Origin: Tachypleus tridentatus
Lineage: Eukaryota > Arthropoda > Merostomata > Xiphosura > Limulidae
NCBI RefSeq assembly: GCF_004210375.1
Contig: NC_134830.1
Coordinates: 3,224,001-3,288,000 of the forward strand
Direction of reading: 5' to 3'
DNA: 64,000 nt
A program made the position numbers and the translations under genes. Numbering within the stretch: position 1 is the first letter of the stretch; each line of letters opens with the position of its first letter. Of the stretch, positions 20,401 through 28,800 are shown piece after piece. The notes under the pieces were generated by a model. The model did not search any database. It saw only the letters and a list, made by a program, of their open reading frames with translations, and was not told where the DNA came from.

Positions 20401-21092
20401 CCCTGCAACCTTCCAGTTATAAGTCAAACACTATTTCATTTGATTGAACAAATTATATATGTTAATAAAACCCAAGTATTCATAGTGAATATATTACACT
20501 ATCTCATGTTTTTTCATTAACTTATTAATCCATTTATCTATTTTATTGTTTCAATCTTGTTTTAGTGGTTTGCATGAGATGTATCAGTGGTTCTTAAACA
20601 GTCTTTTATATATATATATATGAAACTGTTTGTTAGATATTATTTTTCGTAGAAAGGCAGAATGGGTTTTGAAAACTTTAAAAACAAAATAATGATGACA
20701 CAGACACACTACATTATATATAAACTATTTACAGAAAAATGTTCCCAGAGGTTATGAAAACTGTCCATTCTACTTTTGGTTTCATACCAGTTTTATAGAG
20801 AACAAAAGGTAAGAAAACACTGTAATTTTATCTTGTAACAGCTTCTCGTGATTTAAAGTTTAAGCTGTATATGACCACTGTGAATGTTACTCTTAGCGTA
20901 GAAGAGTCCTGTGACCACTAGATGAAAATGCTCCTCATGTTTCTCTTTTGTCTCTTCTTAAGATTATACTTGACACGTGATTGCTTGGACAACCCTCACA
21001 AACCAAAAACGTGGCGAACATTCCGAGAGAAATTTGCTGTAGAATTACTGTTTTCCACACCAGGAGAAGAAGAAGAAATCCCTTTAAATTAA
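2691..21092 (+). CDS. Voltage-sensing phosphoinositide phosphatase (VSP/TPTE family), complete, 15 coding exons
   Basis: VSP is a membrane protein in which depolarisation moves a voltage sensor that switches on a cytoplasmic PTEN-like lipid phosphatase acting on phosphoinositides. Coding exons are 2691-2893, 4303-4347, 4752-4913, 6255-6365, 7994-8148, 9263-9327, 12551-12611, 14552-14633, 14917-15067, 17068-17148, 18264-18372, 19198-19295, 19508-19603, 20735-20808 and 20963-21092. All junctions are GT-AG and keep frame, giving 540 residues against 576 for the ascidian Ci-VSP. Layout: N-terminal tail 1-75, S1 about 84-101, S2 117-134, S3 144-165, S4 174-191, basic linker 192-214, phosphatase about 215-385, C2 390-540. 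S4 charges are K174, R180, R183 and R189, with Leu186 where Ci-VSP has a further arginine; zebrafish VSP also has a hydrophobic residue there. Counter-charges are D93 (S1), E128 (S2) and D150 (S3). The catalytic loop [11 protein letters not shown] has Cys320 and Arg326. Glu368 in QGVETPSQ matches Ci-VSP E411. All key residues are intact, so activity is predicted. The N-terminal start is the least certain part. Confidence 0.95.
3511..3960 (-). mobile_element. Penelope-like retroelement 3' fragment
   Basis: The - strand frame near 3718-3942 ends in [20 protein letters not shown], resembling the C-terminal end of the GIY-YIG nuclease of Penelope-like elements. It is followed on the same strand by the terminal segment with a hammerhead-like core. 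The same segment recurs at 40468-40840. The 5' part, including the reverse transcriptase, is missing. Confidence 0.7.
3553..3609 (-). ncRNA. Hammerhead-ribozyme-like motif in Penelope fragment
   Basis: On the - strand: GTGAAC, core CTGACGA, a stem II of GACC/GGTC, core GAAA, then CATT and GTTCAC. GTGAAC pairs with GTTCAC as stem I. Stem III is essentially absent, as reported for minimal hammerheads in Penelope-like elements. Self-cleavage is untested. Confidence 0.45.
3966..4077 (+). mobile_element. tRNA-derived SINE (family B), degenerate
   Basis: It has a tRNA-like head with A-box-like AGTACAGCGGTAAG and B-box-like GGTTTGATTCC. The tail TAGCCTGATGTGGCT runs into an A/C-rich end. It matches the copies at 54741 and 55040. 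Confidence 0.75.
4303..4347 (+). CDS. VSP coding exon 2
   Basis: This 45-base exon encodes residues 68-82 ([14 protein letters not shown]) just before S1. The acceptor TTGATAG at 4302 is required: the nearer CCAG at 4309 would put a stop in frame. The donor is TTTAG|GTAAGT. Confidence 0.85.
4348..4751 (+). other. VSP intron 2, nothing recognised
   Basis: This 404-bp AT-rich intron contains no repeat or motif I can identify. Confidence 0.7.
4752..4913 (+). CDS. VSP coding exon 3 (S1 and S2 helices)
   Basis: Residues 83-136 include S1 with Asp93 and S2 with Glu128. These acidic residues pair with S4 charges in voltage sensors. The exon is flanked by TTCCAG and GTAAGT. Confidence 0.95.
5112..5222. 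repeat. Tandem duplication, 55 bp x 2
   Basis: Two near-identical 55-bp copies contain TTGGCTTATATTATGTATAT and lie within VSP intron 3. Confidence 0.9.
5330..5716. repeat. Minisatellite, about 65-bp unit x 6
   Basis: Units contain GTACAACTGGGGAAAGAAGC, with scattered substitutions between copies. The array lies within VSP intron 3 (4914-6254). Confidence 0.95.
5937..6240. repeat. Minisatellite, about 75-bp unit x 4
   Basis: Units contain TGTAACAAGCAGTAAAATGT and are almost identical. The last unit ends about 15 bp before the exon 4 acceptor of the VSP gene. Confidence 0.95.
6255..6365 (+). CDS. VSP coding exon 4 (S3 helix)
   Basis: Residues 137-173 contain [14 protein letters not shown] and the hydrophobic S3 with Asp150. 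Exon borders are CTAAAG| and |GTAAGT, phase 2 on both sides. Confidence 0.95.
6366..7993 (+). other. VSP intron 4
   Basis: It contains a GT-rich low-complexity tract (about 6885-6952) and a tRNA-derived SINE (7378-7652). Nothing else is recognised. The open frames on both strands at 6800-7050 come from the GT tract. Confidence 0.7.
7378..7652 (+). mobile_element. tRNA-derived SINE (family A), + strand, near full length
   Basis: The head resembles a tRNA: A-box region ATGGCCAAGCG, anticodon-loop-like CTCGTAA (CGT, threonine-like) and B box GGGTTCAAATCCC. The body contains GGTGATGACTAGCTGCCTTC and the end runs AAGTAGCTTTGCATAAAATTC. The family recurs at 20219, 46490 and 54395. Confidence 0.9.
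7994..8148 (+). CDS. VSP coding exon 5 (S4 sensor and phosphoinositide-binding linker)
   Basis: Residues 174-225. S4 reads [18 protein letters not shown] with charges at 174, 180, 183 and 189. The basic linker continues through [18 protein letters not shown], the hallmark join between sensor and phosphatase in VSP proteins. Confidence 0.97.
8294..8610. repeat. Degenerate repeat with TG/TA microsatellite
   Basis: Loose repeats of TTTCTGCTGTCCTGC...TTCCCACTGTGT recur with period about 80-110 bp. They flank a (TG)n(TA)n tract at 8377-8415 and lie within VSP intron 5. Confidence 0.7.
8815..9241. repeat. Minisatellite, 53-bp unit x 8
   Basis: Units contain AACAAGCTTGTATACAAAGA and are nearly identical. 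The array ends 21 bp before the exon 6 acceptor of the VSP gene, so it borders the branch-point region. Confidence 0.95.
9263..9327 (+). CDS. VSP coding exon 6 (start of phosphatase)
   Basis: Residues 226-247 read [20 protein letters not shown] and onward, matching the conserved N-terminal strand of the VSP/PTEN phosphatase. Borders are TTTCAG| and GAG|GTAAGT. Confidence 0.95.
9328..10523 (+). other. VSP intron 6, left part, nothing recognised
   Basis: About 1.2 kb of AT-rich sequence lies before the arrays. I see no repeat, open frame or motif worth naming. Confidence 0.6.
10524..11755. repeat. Complex minisatellite with a splice-donor-like motif in each unit
   Basis: It starts as a 37-38 bp unit (GATAAGTGTTGGTAAGTATA plus TCAGTGACTAGTCAT). 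It then alternates with a longer form carrying CCTTTTCCATTC, and finally with units of about 90 bp containing TTTATGGCAGTGTGAGTTAA. About 19 copies of TTGGTAAGTA occur in the sense direction of the VSP gene. Confidence 0.95.
11756..12425. repeat. Minisatellite, 60-bp unit x about 11, GTGAGT-containing
   Basis: Units contain TTGCTTGGTGAGTGTCTGTC and are nearly identical in the middle of the array. One unit near 12170 is rearranged. The array follows directly on the previous one, within VSP intron 6. Confidence 0.95.
12551..12611 (+). CDS. VSP coding exon 7
   Basis: Residues 248-267 ([20 protein letters not shown]) lie in the phosphatase domain. The donor is TGTA|GTGAGT, completing Ser268 with the next exon. 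Confidence 0.95.
12810..13470. repeat. Minisatellite, about 63-bp unit x 11
   Basis: Units contain GATGTGAAGCCAAAGGGTGT. Because many units are a multiple of three, a 170-codon frame is open on the - strand; it is not a gene. The array lies within VSP intron 7. Confidence 0.95.
13471..14551 (+). other. VSP intron 7, right part, nothing recognised
   Basis: About 1.1 kb of AT-rich sequence with no repeat or gene signal beyond the acceptor CCTGTAG at its end. Confidence 0.6.
14552..14633 (+). CDS. VSP coding exon 8
   Basis: Residues 268-294 include [20 protein letters not shown]. The DDHNVP stretch corresponds to the WPD-type loop of the PTEN-like fold, with Asp288 as the likely conserved acid. 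Confidence 0.95.
14917..15067 (+). CDS. VSP coding exon 9 (catalytic P-loop)
   Basis: Residues 295-345 include [11 protein letters not shown], the Cx5R phosphatase loop with nucleophile Cys320 and Arg326. The Gly at position 322 is VSP-like; PTEN has Ala there. The donor is GAG|GTAAGC. A second donor, ACG|GTAAGT, lies 45 bases downstream in the same frame. Confidence 0.97.
15068..15906 (+). other. VSP intron 9, left part
   Basis: The first 45 bases could be retained as an in-frame exon extension (see findings). Beyond that, repeated CTGATAGTTATGTTTCTTTTC-like stretches near 15700-15850 hint at an old duplication. Nothing else is recognised. Confidence 0.5.
15907..16672. repeat. Minisatellite, 48-bp unit x about 16, open in frame on both strands
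   Basis: Units contain GTCAGTGATACTCTTGTCAA and are almost identical. At 48 bp (16 codons) the array gives long frames on both strands, such as a [16 protein letters not shown] repeat on the -. It lies wholly within VSP intron 9, so I treat these frames as artefacts. Confidence 0.97.
17068..17148 (+). CDS. VSP coding exon 10 (substrate-selectivity loop)
   Basis: Residues 346-372 run [14 protein letters not shown] to QGVETPSQ. Glu368 corresponds to the Ci-VSP glutamate (E411) that shapes substrate choice. Asn353 stands where related proteins have Glu. Borders are TATAG| and CAA|GTAAGT. Confidence 0.95.
17149..18263 (+). other. VSP intron 10, nothing recognised
   Basis: 1.1 kb of AT-rich sequence. 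Faint variants of TAGTNNATCAAAC...TAATCTGGTAA recur between 17450 and 18000, suggesting a very old, decayed tandem repeat. Confidence 0.5.
18264..18372 (+). CDS. VSP coding exon 11
   Basis: Residues 373-408 ([20 protein letters not shown] and onward) join the last phosphatase helix to the first C2 strand, [11 protein letters not shown]. Confidence 0.95.
18393..18702. repeat. Tandem repeat, about 110-bp unit x 3
   Basis: Units contain AATAAACATGTGCTAGTATC and GGTTATGCACTCTACTGTTT. It starts 20 bp after the exon 11 donor. Confidence 0.9.
18703..19197 (+). other. VSP intron 11, right part, nothing recognised
   Basis: About 500 bp of AT-rich intron with no identifiable feature. Confidence 0.6.
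19198..19295 (+). CDS. VSP coding exon 12 (C2 domain)
   Basis: Residues 409-441 include [20 protein letters not shown], matching the GVGKGNGSDLE-type strand of VSP C2 domains. It is cysteine-rich at its end (CNFGDCKNC). Confidence 0.93.
19508..19603 (+). CDS. VSP coding exon 13 (C2 domain)
   Basis: Residues 442-473 contain [20 protein letters not shown], a C2 beta strand pair. The phase is 0 at both ends, with donor ACG|GTAAGT. Confidence 0.93.
19604..20734 (+). other. VSP intron 13
   Basis: 1.1 kb containing a - strand SINE (20219-20436) and a short TA microsatellite near 20609. The 62-codon frame at 20004 has no recognisable content. Confidence 0.6.
20219..20436 (-). mobile_element. tRNA-derived SINE (family A), - strand, diverged
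   Basis: In reverse it shows the family body (GCACAAAGCTGCATGAGAG to GGAAGGCAGCTACTCATCAC) and a B-box remnant GGGGATTCGACCC. The tRNA head is eroded. Confidence 0.8.
20735..20808 (+). CDS. VSP coding exon 14 (C2 domain)
   Basis: Residues 474-497 include [17 protein letters not shown], a signature of the PTEN/VSP C2 domain. The exon ends AAAAG|GTAAGA. Confidence 0.95.
20963..21092 (+). CDS. VSP coding exon 15 (C-terminus)
   Basis: Residues 498-540 run [20 protein letters not shown] to [19 protein letters not shown] and the TAA stop at 21090. The TW...FAVE end matches VSP C2 C-termini. No PDZ-type tail is evident. Confidence 0.95.
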
Positions 21093-22251
21093 TTCATAAC
21101 ATATCTAATATTTTGTTACAATAATTATAACTAGGCTTAATAGAATATTTTACTTCATAAGATGCCAACTGTTGATGTTTTATAGGGTTTTTGAAAGAAA
21201 GAAACATCAATGTTATTAGCGGAGAGGTGGTTCTCGTGGTTAAGTTTGTCTACTACAGAGAGTTTCAATATGGACAGACTACTGCGTAACAGCTCAATCA
21301 AATACAAGGGTTTCAATGTTTAGAGGACTTCCTGTGTTAGCTCTTCCACAAATCAAATACATTTTTGAGGTGTCTTGAGGCAATGTTGATAAACATAACC
21401 TCTTCAGTCATTCTAAATAATATCTTCTGGTGAAAGACCAGTTGAACTATCAACAAACAAAAGACGTGTTCTCAGGATAGTCGCAGAACATTCCATACAT
21501 CAATGTGATTATGTTTCAGATACTCGAGTAGTTGCTCTGAACACTGGTTATAGAATGCCAGTTTATTTTTATGCATCAAATTAATTTTAATATCTTATCT
21601 AATGGCAGACATTAAAGTGAACTAATGTTTTTTTTATTACCAAAAATTATGCTAGCTGCTTGTAGTTAAGTAAGTCAATATGGCTTCCTTTAATATACAT
21701 ATTTATTTCATAGTGGTGCAATAACTAGATTATGTAAACAATAACATTGTTATAATATACTCAGCTGTGTTTTATTTACTGTTGTATCCTTGGTCCAAGG
21801 AGTGACTATTTTTCTCTCTCACAAAAATCCTTTTAGTAATGGACACATTAAGCAAGTACTATTTGTTATTCTCGATTACTGTTTGATTTTAGTAAAAGGA
21901 AACTTGTAAAGATGCATGAGAAGGAAATAAATACGATAATCTGGATGATGGATTGATTACATCTGAATGTAAGAACAAGCTATGATAACCAGAAGTCTAA
22001 ATTACAAATAATCCAATAGAATTATTGATAGGGAGGTGTGACTTGACTTTCAGTATCCCAAGAATATAAATTTACATCATAACAAACAAAGTGTCAAATG
22101 ATACAGAGAATTTATTTTTAACATTAGGTAATTAAACCTTACACTAACTGTTGAATTACAAAGTCTGTTTTGATGTTAACTTCACCTAGATCTATTCCTA
22201 GGGTTAAACTGATTTAATGGTGTCAACCACACACTAGTCTTATAATACTTT
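21093..22251 (+). other. VSP 3' UTR and convergent intergenic gap
   Basis: The two genes converge here with stop codons 1.8 kb apart. A candidate poly(A) signal lies at 21926 on the + strand and one at 22257-22252 on the - strand. No gene or repeat is recognised between them. Confidence 0.55.
21926..21931 (+). terminator. Candidate poly(A) signal of the VSP gene (AATAAA)
   Basis: This is the first exact AATAAA after the stop at 21092, giving a 3' UTR of about 0.85 kb. An ATTAAA variant occurs earlier, near 21610. Which is used is unknown. Confidence 0.35.
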
Positions 22252-22257
22252 TTTATT
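22252..22257 (-). terminator. Candidate poly(A) signal of MRPL28
   Basis: TTTATT on the + strand reads AATAAA on the -, about 600 bp past the MRPL28 stop. The 3' UTR would then include the 53-bp minisatellite. Confidence 0.3.
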
Positions 22258-22487
22258 TACAAATCAGTATCTTGATATCCAGTTAAGTGTATACTAGCTG
22301 ATTACTACCTTATCTACGTGCAAAGGGATTCAATCTTGAGAACCAGCTGGAAGTAGATTCTCTGTAATATGGAATTGAAAACAAAATCACACACAATAAG
22401 CCTAATAAATGTAATACAACTTACCAGTAAACCAAAATAGATTCTTAAAATTAACATAAAGCCTGCAACATAACTGTAATAATATCA

Positions 22488-22858
22488 AGACACTTATCAC
22501 ACCACTTAACTCACTGTGCAGCTCATAGTGAAACTAATTCTTTCATTTATCACACCACTAAACTGACTGTGCAGCTCATAGTGAAACTAATTCTTTCATT
22601 TATCACACCACTAAACTGACTGTGCAGCTCATAGTGAAACTAATTCTTTCATTTATCACACCACTAAACTGACTGTGCAGCTCATAGTGAAACTAATTCT
22701 TTCATTTATCACACCACTAAACTGACTGTGCAGCTCATAGTGAAACTAATTCTTTCATTTATCACACCACTAAACTGACTGTGCAGCTCATAGTGAAACT
22801 AATTCTTACATTTATCACACCACTAAACTGACTGTGCAGCTCATAGTGAAACTAATTC
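22488..22858. repeat. Minisatellite, 53-bp unit x 7, in the MRPL28 3' UTR
   Basis: Units contain ACTGTGCAGCTCATAGTGAA. The array begins 4 bp beyond the MRPL28 stop codon and extends away from it, so it would form the start of the 3' UTR unless further splicing removes it. Confidence 0.93.
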
Positions 22859-22861
22859 TAC

Positions 22862-22896
22862 TTACACTTGCTGGTCTTCATTCTTTTCTTCTTCTT
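22862..22896 (-). CDS. MRPL28 coding exon 6 (C-terminus)
   Basis: Eleven codons, [11 protein letters not shown] (the first Glu is split by the junction), then TAA. The acceptor is TTTGACAG. The stop overlaps a GTGTAAGTAG stretch that resembles a donor, so a longer spliced C-terminus cannot be excluded. Confidence 0.7.
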
Positions 22897-25800
22897 CTGT
22901 CAAATTGTAATTTTAATTCAGTTATTAGTTATATTAACTGATTTATCTGAATATAAATCTTCTAACACAACAAAATGTGGAAGTTTATCAAAAGTACTTT
23001 CATGCTCAGTTTTTAACTTCCAGTACAATCAGGTTTCAGTTTATATGTTCTAGATTTTCTTTAAGATTTTCATTAGTAAACTATGAAATACCACTTCTAC
23101 AAAACATAACACCTGAGTAAACTTTCCAACTTACCTTTTAACCATTTAATCAGTTCTTCCCGATAAACAGTTTTTAGAGGAACTGGTTTGTTTGTAGCTG
23201 CCTCTTGCAGCTTAAGTTTCTTTACAGCTTCAGACAATGATAACCCAAACCATTCAATTTCTTCTTCCTATATATTGTTGGGAAGAACTTATGTTAAACA
23301 TTTCAGTTTTTGTTGTGATGACCACATGTTGAATTACTGAACCAGATAAAAACTCACTTAAAATGTTATTATCACAAGCTGACTGACTCTCTTAGGATGA
23401 ATTGTTTATATTCGATCATGTATTCAACATGAAGGTCTCAGTTTATCAGTTTGGCATTAATTCTGTTAGTATGAAAAGATTTTTTAACAATCTTACATTT
23501 GAACACTGTCATATTCAGTCAATTGATGACAAACAATCACTTGTGAAGTAGTTGTTACTGCATGATACAACTACATTTGTTTAACCTTTCATTACAGGTT
23601 GGATGGAATCCATCCAGCTCATAACCACAAGTAATACTATAATTTTTTATAATGTATGCATATATTTACACATTGATAAACATTACAAGGCTTCATATAT
23701 AAAGTATCAGATTATTGACTATCCCACATGAAAAGTTCATACATAAGTGTCAGATTATTGACTATCCCACATGAAAAGTTCATACATAAAGTATCAGATT
23801 ATTGACTATCCCACATGAAAAGTTTACACAAAGTGTCAGATTATTGACTATCCAACATGAAAAGTTCATACATAAAGTATCAGATTGTTGACTATCCCAC
23901 ATGAAAAGTATTTTCCAAATTTACATGTGAAATCTTTATAACCTCCAGATAGTTAAAATAGAAAGTTTTTCTTAAAAATGTGTATCTGTTTTATTTTTAC
24001 TATCAGATTGGACCAATCTTGTAACCATAATAAAAAAATTATGAAATGTATACAGATTATGCTTTTGATTTCCACAATGACTGCAAATTCCAACTCAAAA
24101 ACACAAATGTTCAGTTTAATCAGTTTATACAGTGGAGCACCAGTAAGCCACGGACCAGTAAACCGCGAAATCGCTTAAGCTGCTGTAGCAAGTCTTGTCC
24201 CAAAATTTTTGATGTATTAAATCTACTACCTGGCTTTTTAAAGTTTCTCACACTCTCATAACTCAGCATGAAACTAACTTTTTTGTTTATATTTGTTATG
24301 TTTTTAAAAAATGTCAAATAAAATGGTTTGAAATGTATTTTATTTGTTTTTTCTTATTGTTTAACTGCCAGTTAATAAATTCGGTATTAAAAATTCAATA
24401 ATTTATGCAACTGCTCAATATTGCTACCACAAGATTTAAAATGGCTGCCCACATGTAACAGAGGAAGACGAAATTTTACAATAAAAAGGTTTATTTTTAT
24501 TGTAATCTTTATATTATTAAGAAATCTTAATCAAAATTGTGTTGTATATTTTATGTATTTAAAAGAGGAAAAGCGAACCATCGCAATGCATTGGTCGTTT
24601 GTGTTAAAACGGCACTTGTCAATTGTATCTGAATAGTCTATACATTAATATTATAATGATCACGCAATGGCTCAGATGAGGCTCCTTGGCAGAGCTGTTG
24701 GCGACTTCGGCTTTTCAGCCACAAAGGTTTAAGCCGCGGTTAAGCAGGTTGACCCCCCCCCAAATACCGCGGCTAAACGGCGCTCCACTGTACTTTATAA
24801 CATTGCCTCTCTAACTGTATAGAAACATGGCACACATGCACTTTTGTTGCTGTATCCAAGGGTATAAAACTGACCTTTACAAAGTGAACTGTCTTTGCTG
24901 TGTTTTAGTGGACTAGTATTTTAAAAAATACAGTAACATTTCAGTTATAGTATATATATATTGTGTGTTAGTACTACTGACAAACAAGTTCTATAACTTT
25001 TTATTTTTTATATATAGCAAACAATTATCTCTTCTAGTTATGAACTATGTACTTGTTTGTCATAGGTTGCTAAGCCTTGAGAAATCTTGCATGTGGAGGA
25101 AGTGAAATAATATTTTTTATGTATATATACATTTGAATAACAAAAAACATTCATTACTATATCGATACACAGAATTCCATTACTGTAGCTAAGTCATTTT
25201 GAGCTTTAAAAAAAATACAAAGTTTTAAACATGCTAAAGACTAGAGTCACCAGGTGTGTCTCAAGAGATAATATTGAAAACGTACGAGAAAACCACTGTG
25301 GGAACATTCTAAGCTTTCTATTGGTTATTCTTGTGTCATATATACAAGTAAATGTTTGTAAAGGTCTGTGTTCAGAAATGGAAAGAAGTGAGTGAGGACA
25401 CCGTGTTTGATTTTACTAATACATTAGTGGTATCTCAACAATTAGAAAAGATAAGAGGGTTTTATATTTTAACATATTCTAACTTGTCAATATTGGTAAT
25501 TTGAGTTCCTAATTTGTACAGAACTATTGACATCACAAACATCTAATGGAACCAGTTCTGCACTCAAAAATTAATGTTCACGTGTTTTTTGTTAATAATT
25601 AAAATAATGTATAATATGAAAATTGTAATTTACAGGTTGATACAAACTTAATGACATGAATTCATAAAATAATAGTTCAATGAAATTCTGAATGCAAGTT
25701 GACAATGACAAGGCTTCTTACCCATGACCTGTATGTTAAGTAAATTAATAGCTGCTTTTGTACTTCAATCCATCCTTAGAAACAGGTTCACAGAAATATC

Positions 25801-28800
25801 ACTTAAAAGCAGAACATAGAAACAAACTAACTCTGTCATTATGCAAATCAGCCAGCACTCCTACAAAATACATTTCACTATGTAACGTATTTCAACAAAA
25901 TACATAATTATAAATAAAATAAATATATGTTTATGTTTATATGCATTTCTTTCCAGATCCAGGCACAGAATAGCTAAAACATTTGGCACCTGTCCTGTGA
26001 AAGTGGGTTTTCTCGGGGCACTCCTGTTTCCCACCACATCTCAGGCATTGGACCTTTAGATCCCAGCCAAGGCAATATTTTTGCCTGGCCCCGAATCCTG
26101 CCGTTTGAGATGATATCTCGATGACTTTTCGGTCAGCGGGTTCCGGCCAGGCCTACTTCCTTGTGCCTCTCTCACCCATCATTTTTATAATGCCCCACCT
26201 CACTTCATCACCTTAAATAAACCAAATCAAATTACAGGAAAACTTCCACATAAAAGTAAATAATCTTCCATAAGCAGGGACAAAGAGGAACCACAATGTT
26301 CCTGACCACCCCTGTTGGGGAGAGAATTCATCAGACTTCTCTCTCTCTAAACCCTTGCCAAGTTCGTTTGTGTTTGTACTTCAATATACACCTCAATCTG
26401 CTGGCTACTTTTCAACCAAATAGGTACATTGAGAAACCTATTTGTCAGTTGTCTTGAATTATGAACCATGTCTTGCTAAAAGTTTATTCAAGTATTACAA
26501 GTTCTTTTGTTATTATATATAATGTTTCATAACTCCAGGACATTGCTACTTTCTTGGTACAGACAACATTTCAATAACATTCCCAAATGTTTACTAGTTC
26601 TGTGTTATCTGTTAACAAAAAGTTGAACATTTTGGTTCTGAACTGACAAGATGTAAACATAGTATTTCATTTAAATATTTAATTAGATAGCTGGTTTCTT
26701 CATGTTTAACATATATAGACCCAAATATCTGGCATCAACACCTGACTAGTTTTTTATAATTATTCAACAGCTACTGTTTTATTAATAACTTATACAACTT
26801 GGATGTAACTGGCTTACTAATGTGTGTGTATATATATCCTACTTGCTGGTTTAAAACTAATAATTATGACAAAAGCTTTCAAATGTTGGTGATTAGCTGA
26901 TAAACTACTGATTTATAAGCAATAAATGTCACTTGTACATAATATTGTTTATAAACACATACAGATTTTAAAATAACGTGTATATTTTAACTAAAAACCA
27001 TTTCATCATATCTTTATTTAAGTCCAATTCACTTCTTTTTCATCTTTATCAGTATTATTTCTTAACAATAAATTACATGATTCCATTGTTGTGTCTCTTT
27101 TCACTTAACCACACCAACATGAATCAAAGGCCACCCATGCCAGTGTTTGTAAATTCATATTCAAAACTTTATTGAATTACTAGTTATGAATTTGTATATA
27201 ATAATCATAATGTTAGTATTATACATAAGATAGTTTCTTAATTTAAAAATGAAATCCTAACTTTCAATTTTTGTATGTCACATGATATGTTGAATGCATC
27301 ATTGGTTCAAATAGCATGTCTATAGTTTCTTATCGATTAATACTCAAACCACTGACATTGATAAACTGGAATACAAGACAAGAACTTCCTATCTTTTCTA
27401 TTTACTGAGGTTTTAATATATTTATTTAATAAACCAAGATGGCCACACCAACCTCTTCCTAATGTACACTTAATTAACTCAATGACATATGTATCACCAA
27501 CTAGCAACTCACAATGTCCTCTAGCAGCTTTATATTATATAAAAAAATGTTTTTCTTCATGTTAAATTTGAAGTGGTAAGGTAAGAGATTAGTGACCTTG
27601 AAATTACATATTTGTTTAGATTTGAATACAACTTAGTTACTAAGCTTCATAAATTATTGTGGAATTCTGTAATATCGATATATATTGGTGATTTTTTATT
27701 TCAAAATTTTTATATAAATAAAAAGCTGTTTTACATCCTCCAGCAACAAATGACTACAAAGTCATAACTAAAATATGATGAGGCTTAGCAACTTACAGCA
27801 GTAACAAATGAGTACAAAGTCATAACTAAAAGATAATCAAGATTAACAACTTACAGCCAGCAAGAAACGAGTACAAAGTCATAACTAAAAGATAATGAAG
27901 ATTAACAACTTACAGCCAGCAAGAAACGAGTACAAAGTCATAACTAAAAGATGATGAAGATTAGCAACTAACAGCAGTAACAAATGAGTACAAAGTCATA
28001 AAATTTAATAATGAAGATTAACAACTTACAGCCAGCAAGAAACGAGTACAAAGTCATAACTAAAAGATAATGAAGATTAACAACTTACAGCAGTAACAAA
28101 TGAGTACAAAGCCATAACTAAAAGATGATGAAGATTAACAACTTACAGCCAGCAAGAAACGAGTACAAAGCCAAAACTAAAAGATGATGAAGATTAGCAA
28201 CTAACAGCAGTAACAAATGAGTACAAAGTCATAACTAAAAGATGATGAGGCTTAGCAACTTACAGCAGCAACAAATGAGTACAAAGTCGTAACTAAAAAG
28301 AGATAACTGTTTTCTTTTGCTTATTATTCAGTCTTATGTTTTAAGAAAAATAACTGAAATTTAAAAAATTAGTTGTGAACAATAATAATGTATATGTATA
28401 CTTATAACCTAAATGTGATCATTAGTCATGTAGGCATTCTAGAAGGAAAAGAGGCATAATTTATATCTAGTTCCTAATTTTTTTTGGTGATTACAAGGTC
28501 AGTTAAATCAACCAGACCCATATAGAGATAAAATAGTGAAAATAACAAATAAAATATAAAGATTTTTTTCTGAAAAATTATTTGATAATTACTTGAGTGT
28601 TATAAATATTTCATGAAATATGAAAATTTTGTGATGCTTAAAATTACGTTGCATGTTGGACAGTCAAAAATAAAACAGGTCACAATACAAAATGACTTTG
28701 AAAAATCTTAATAAAAACACCTGATATTGTGCGTGTGAAGGCCATGTAACACTTAATTATAATCTTCAACATTTTGTGAAGATACTCATACAGTAGTGCA

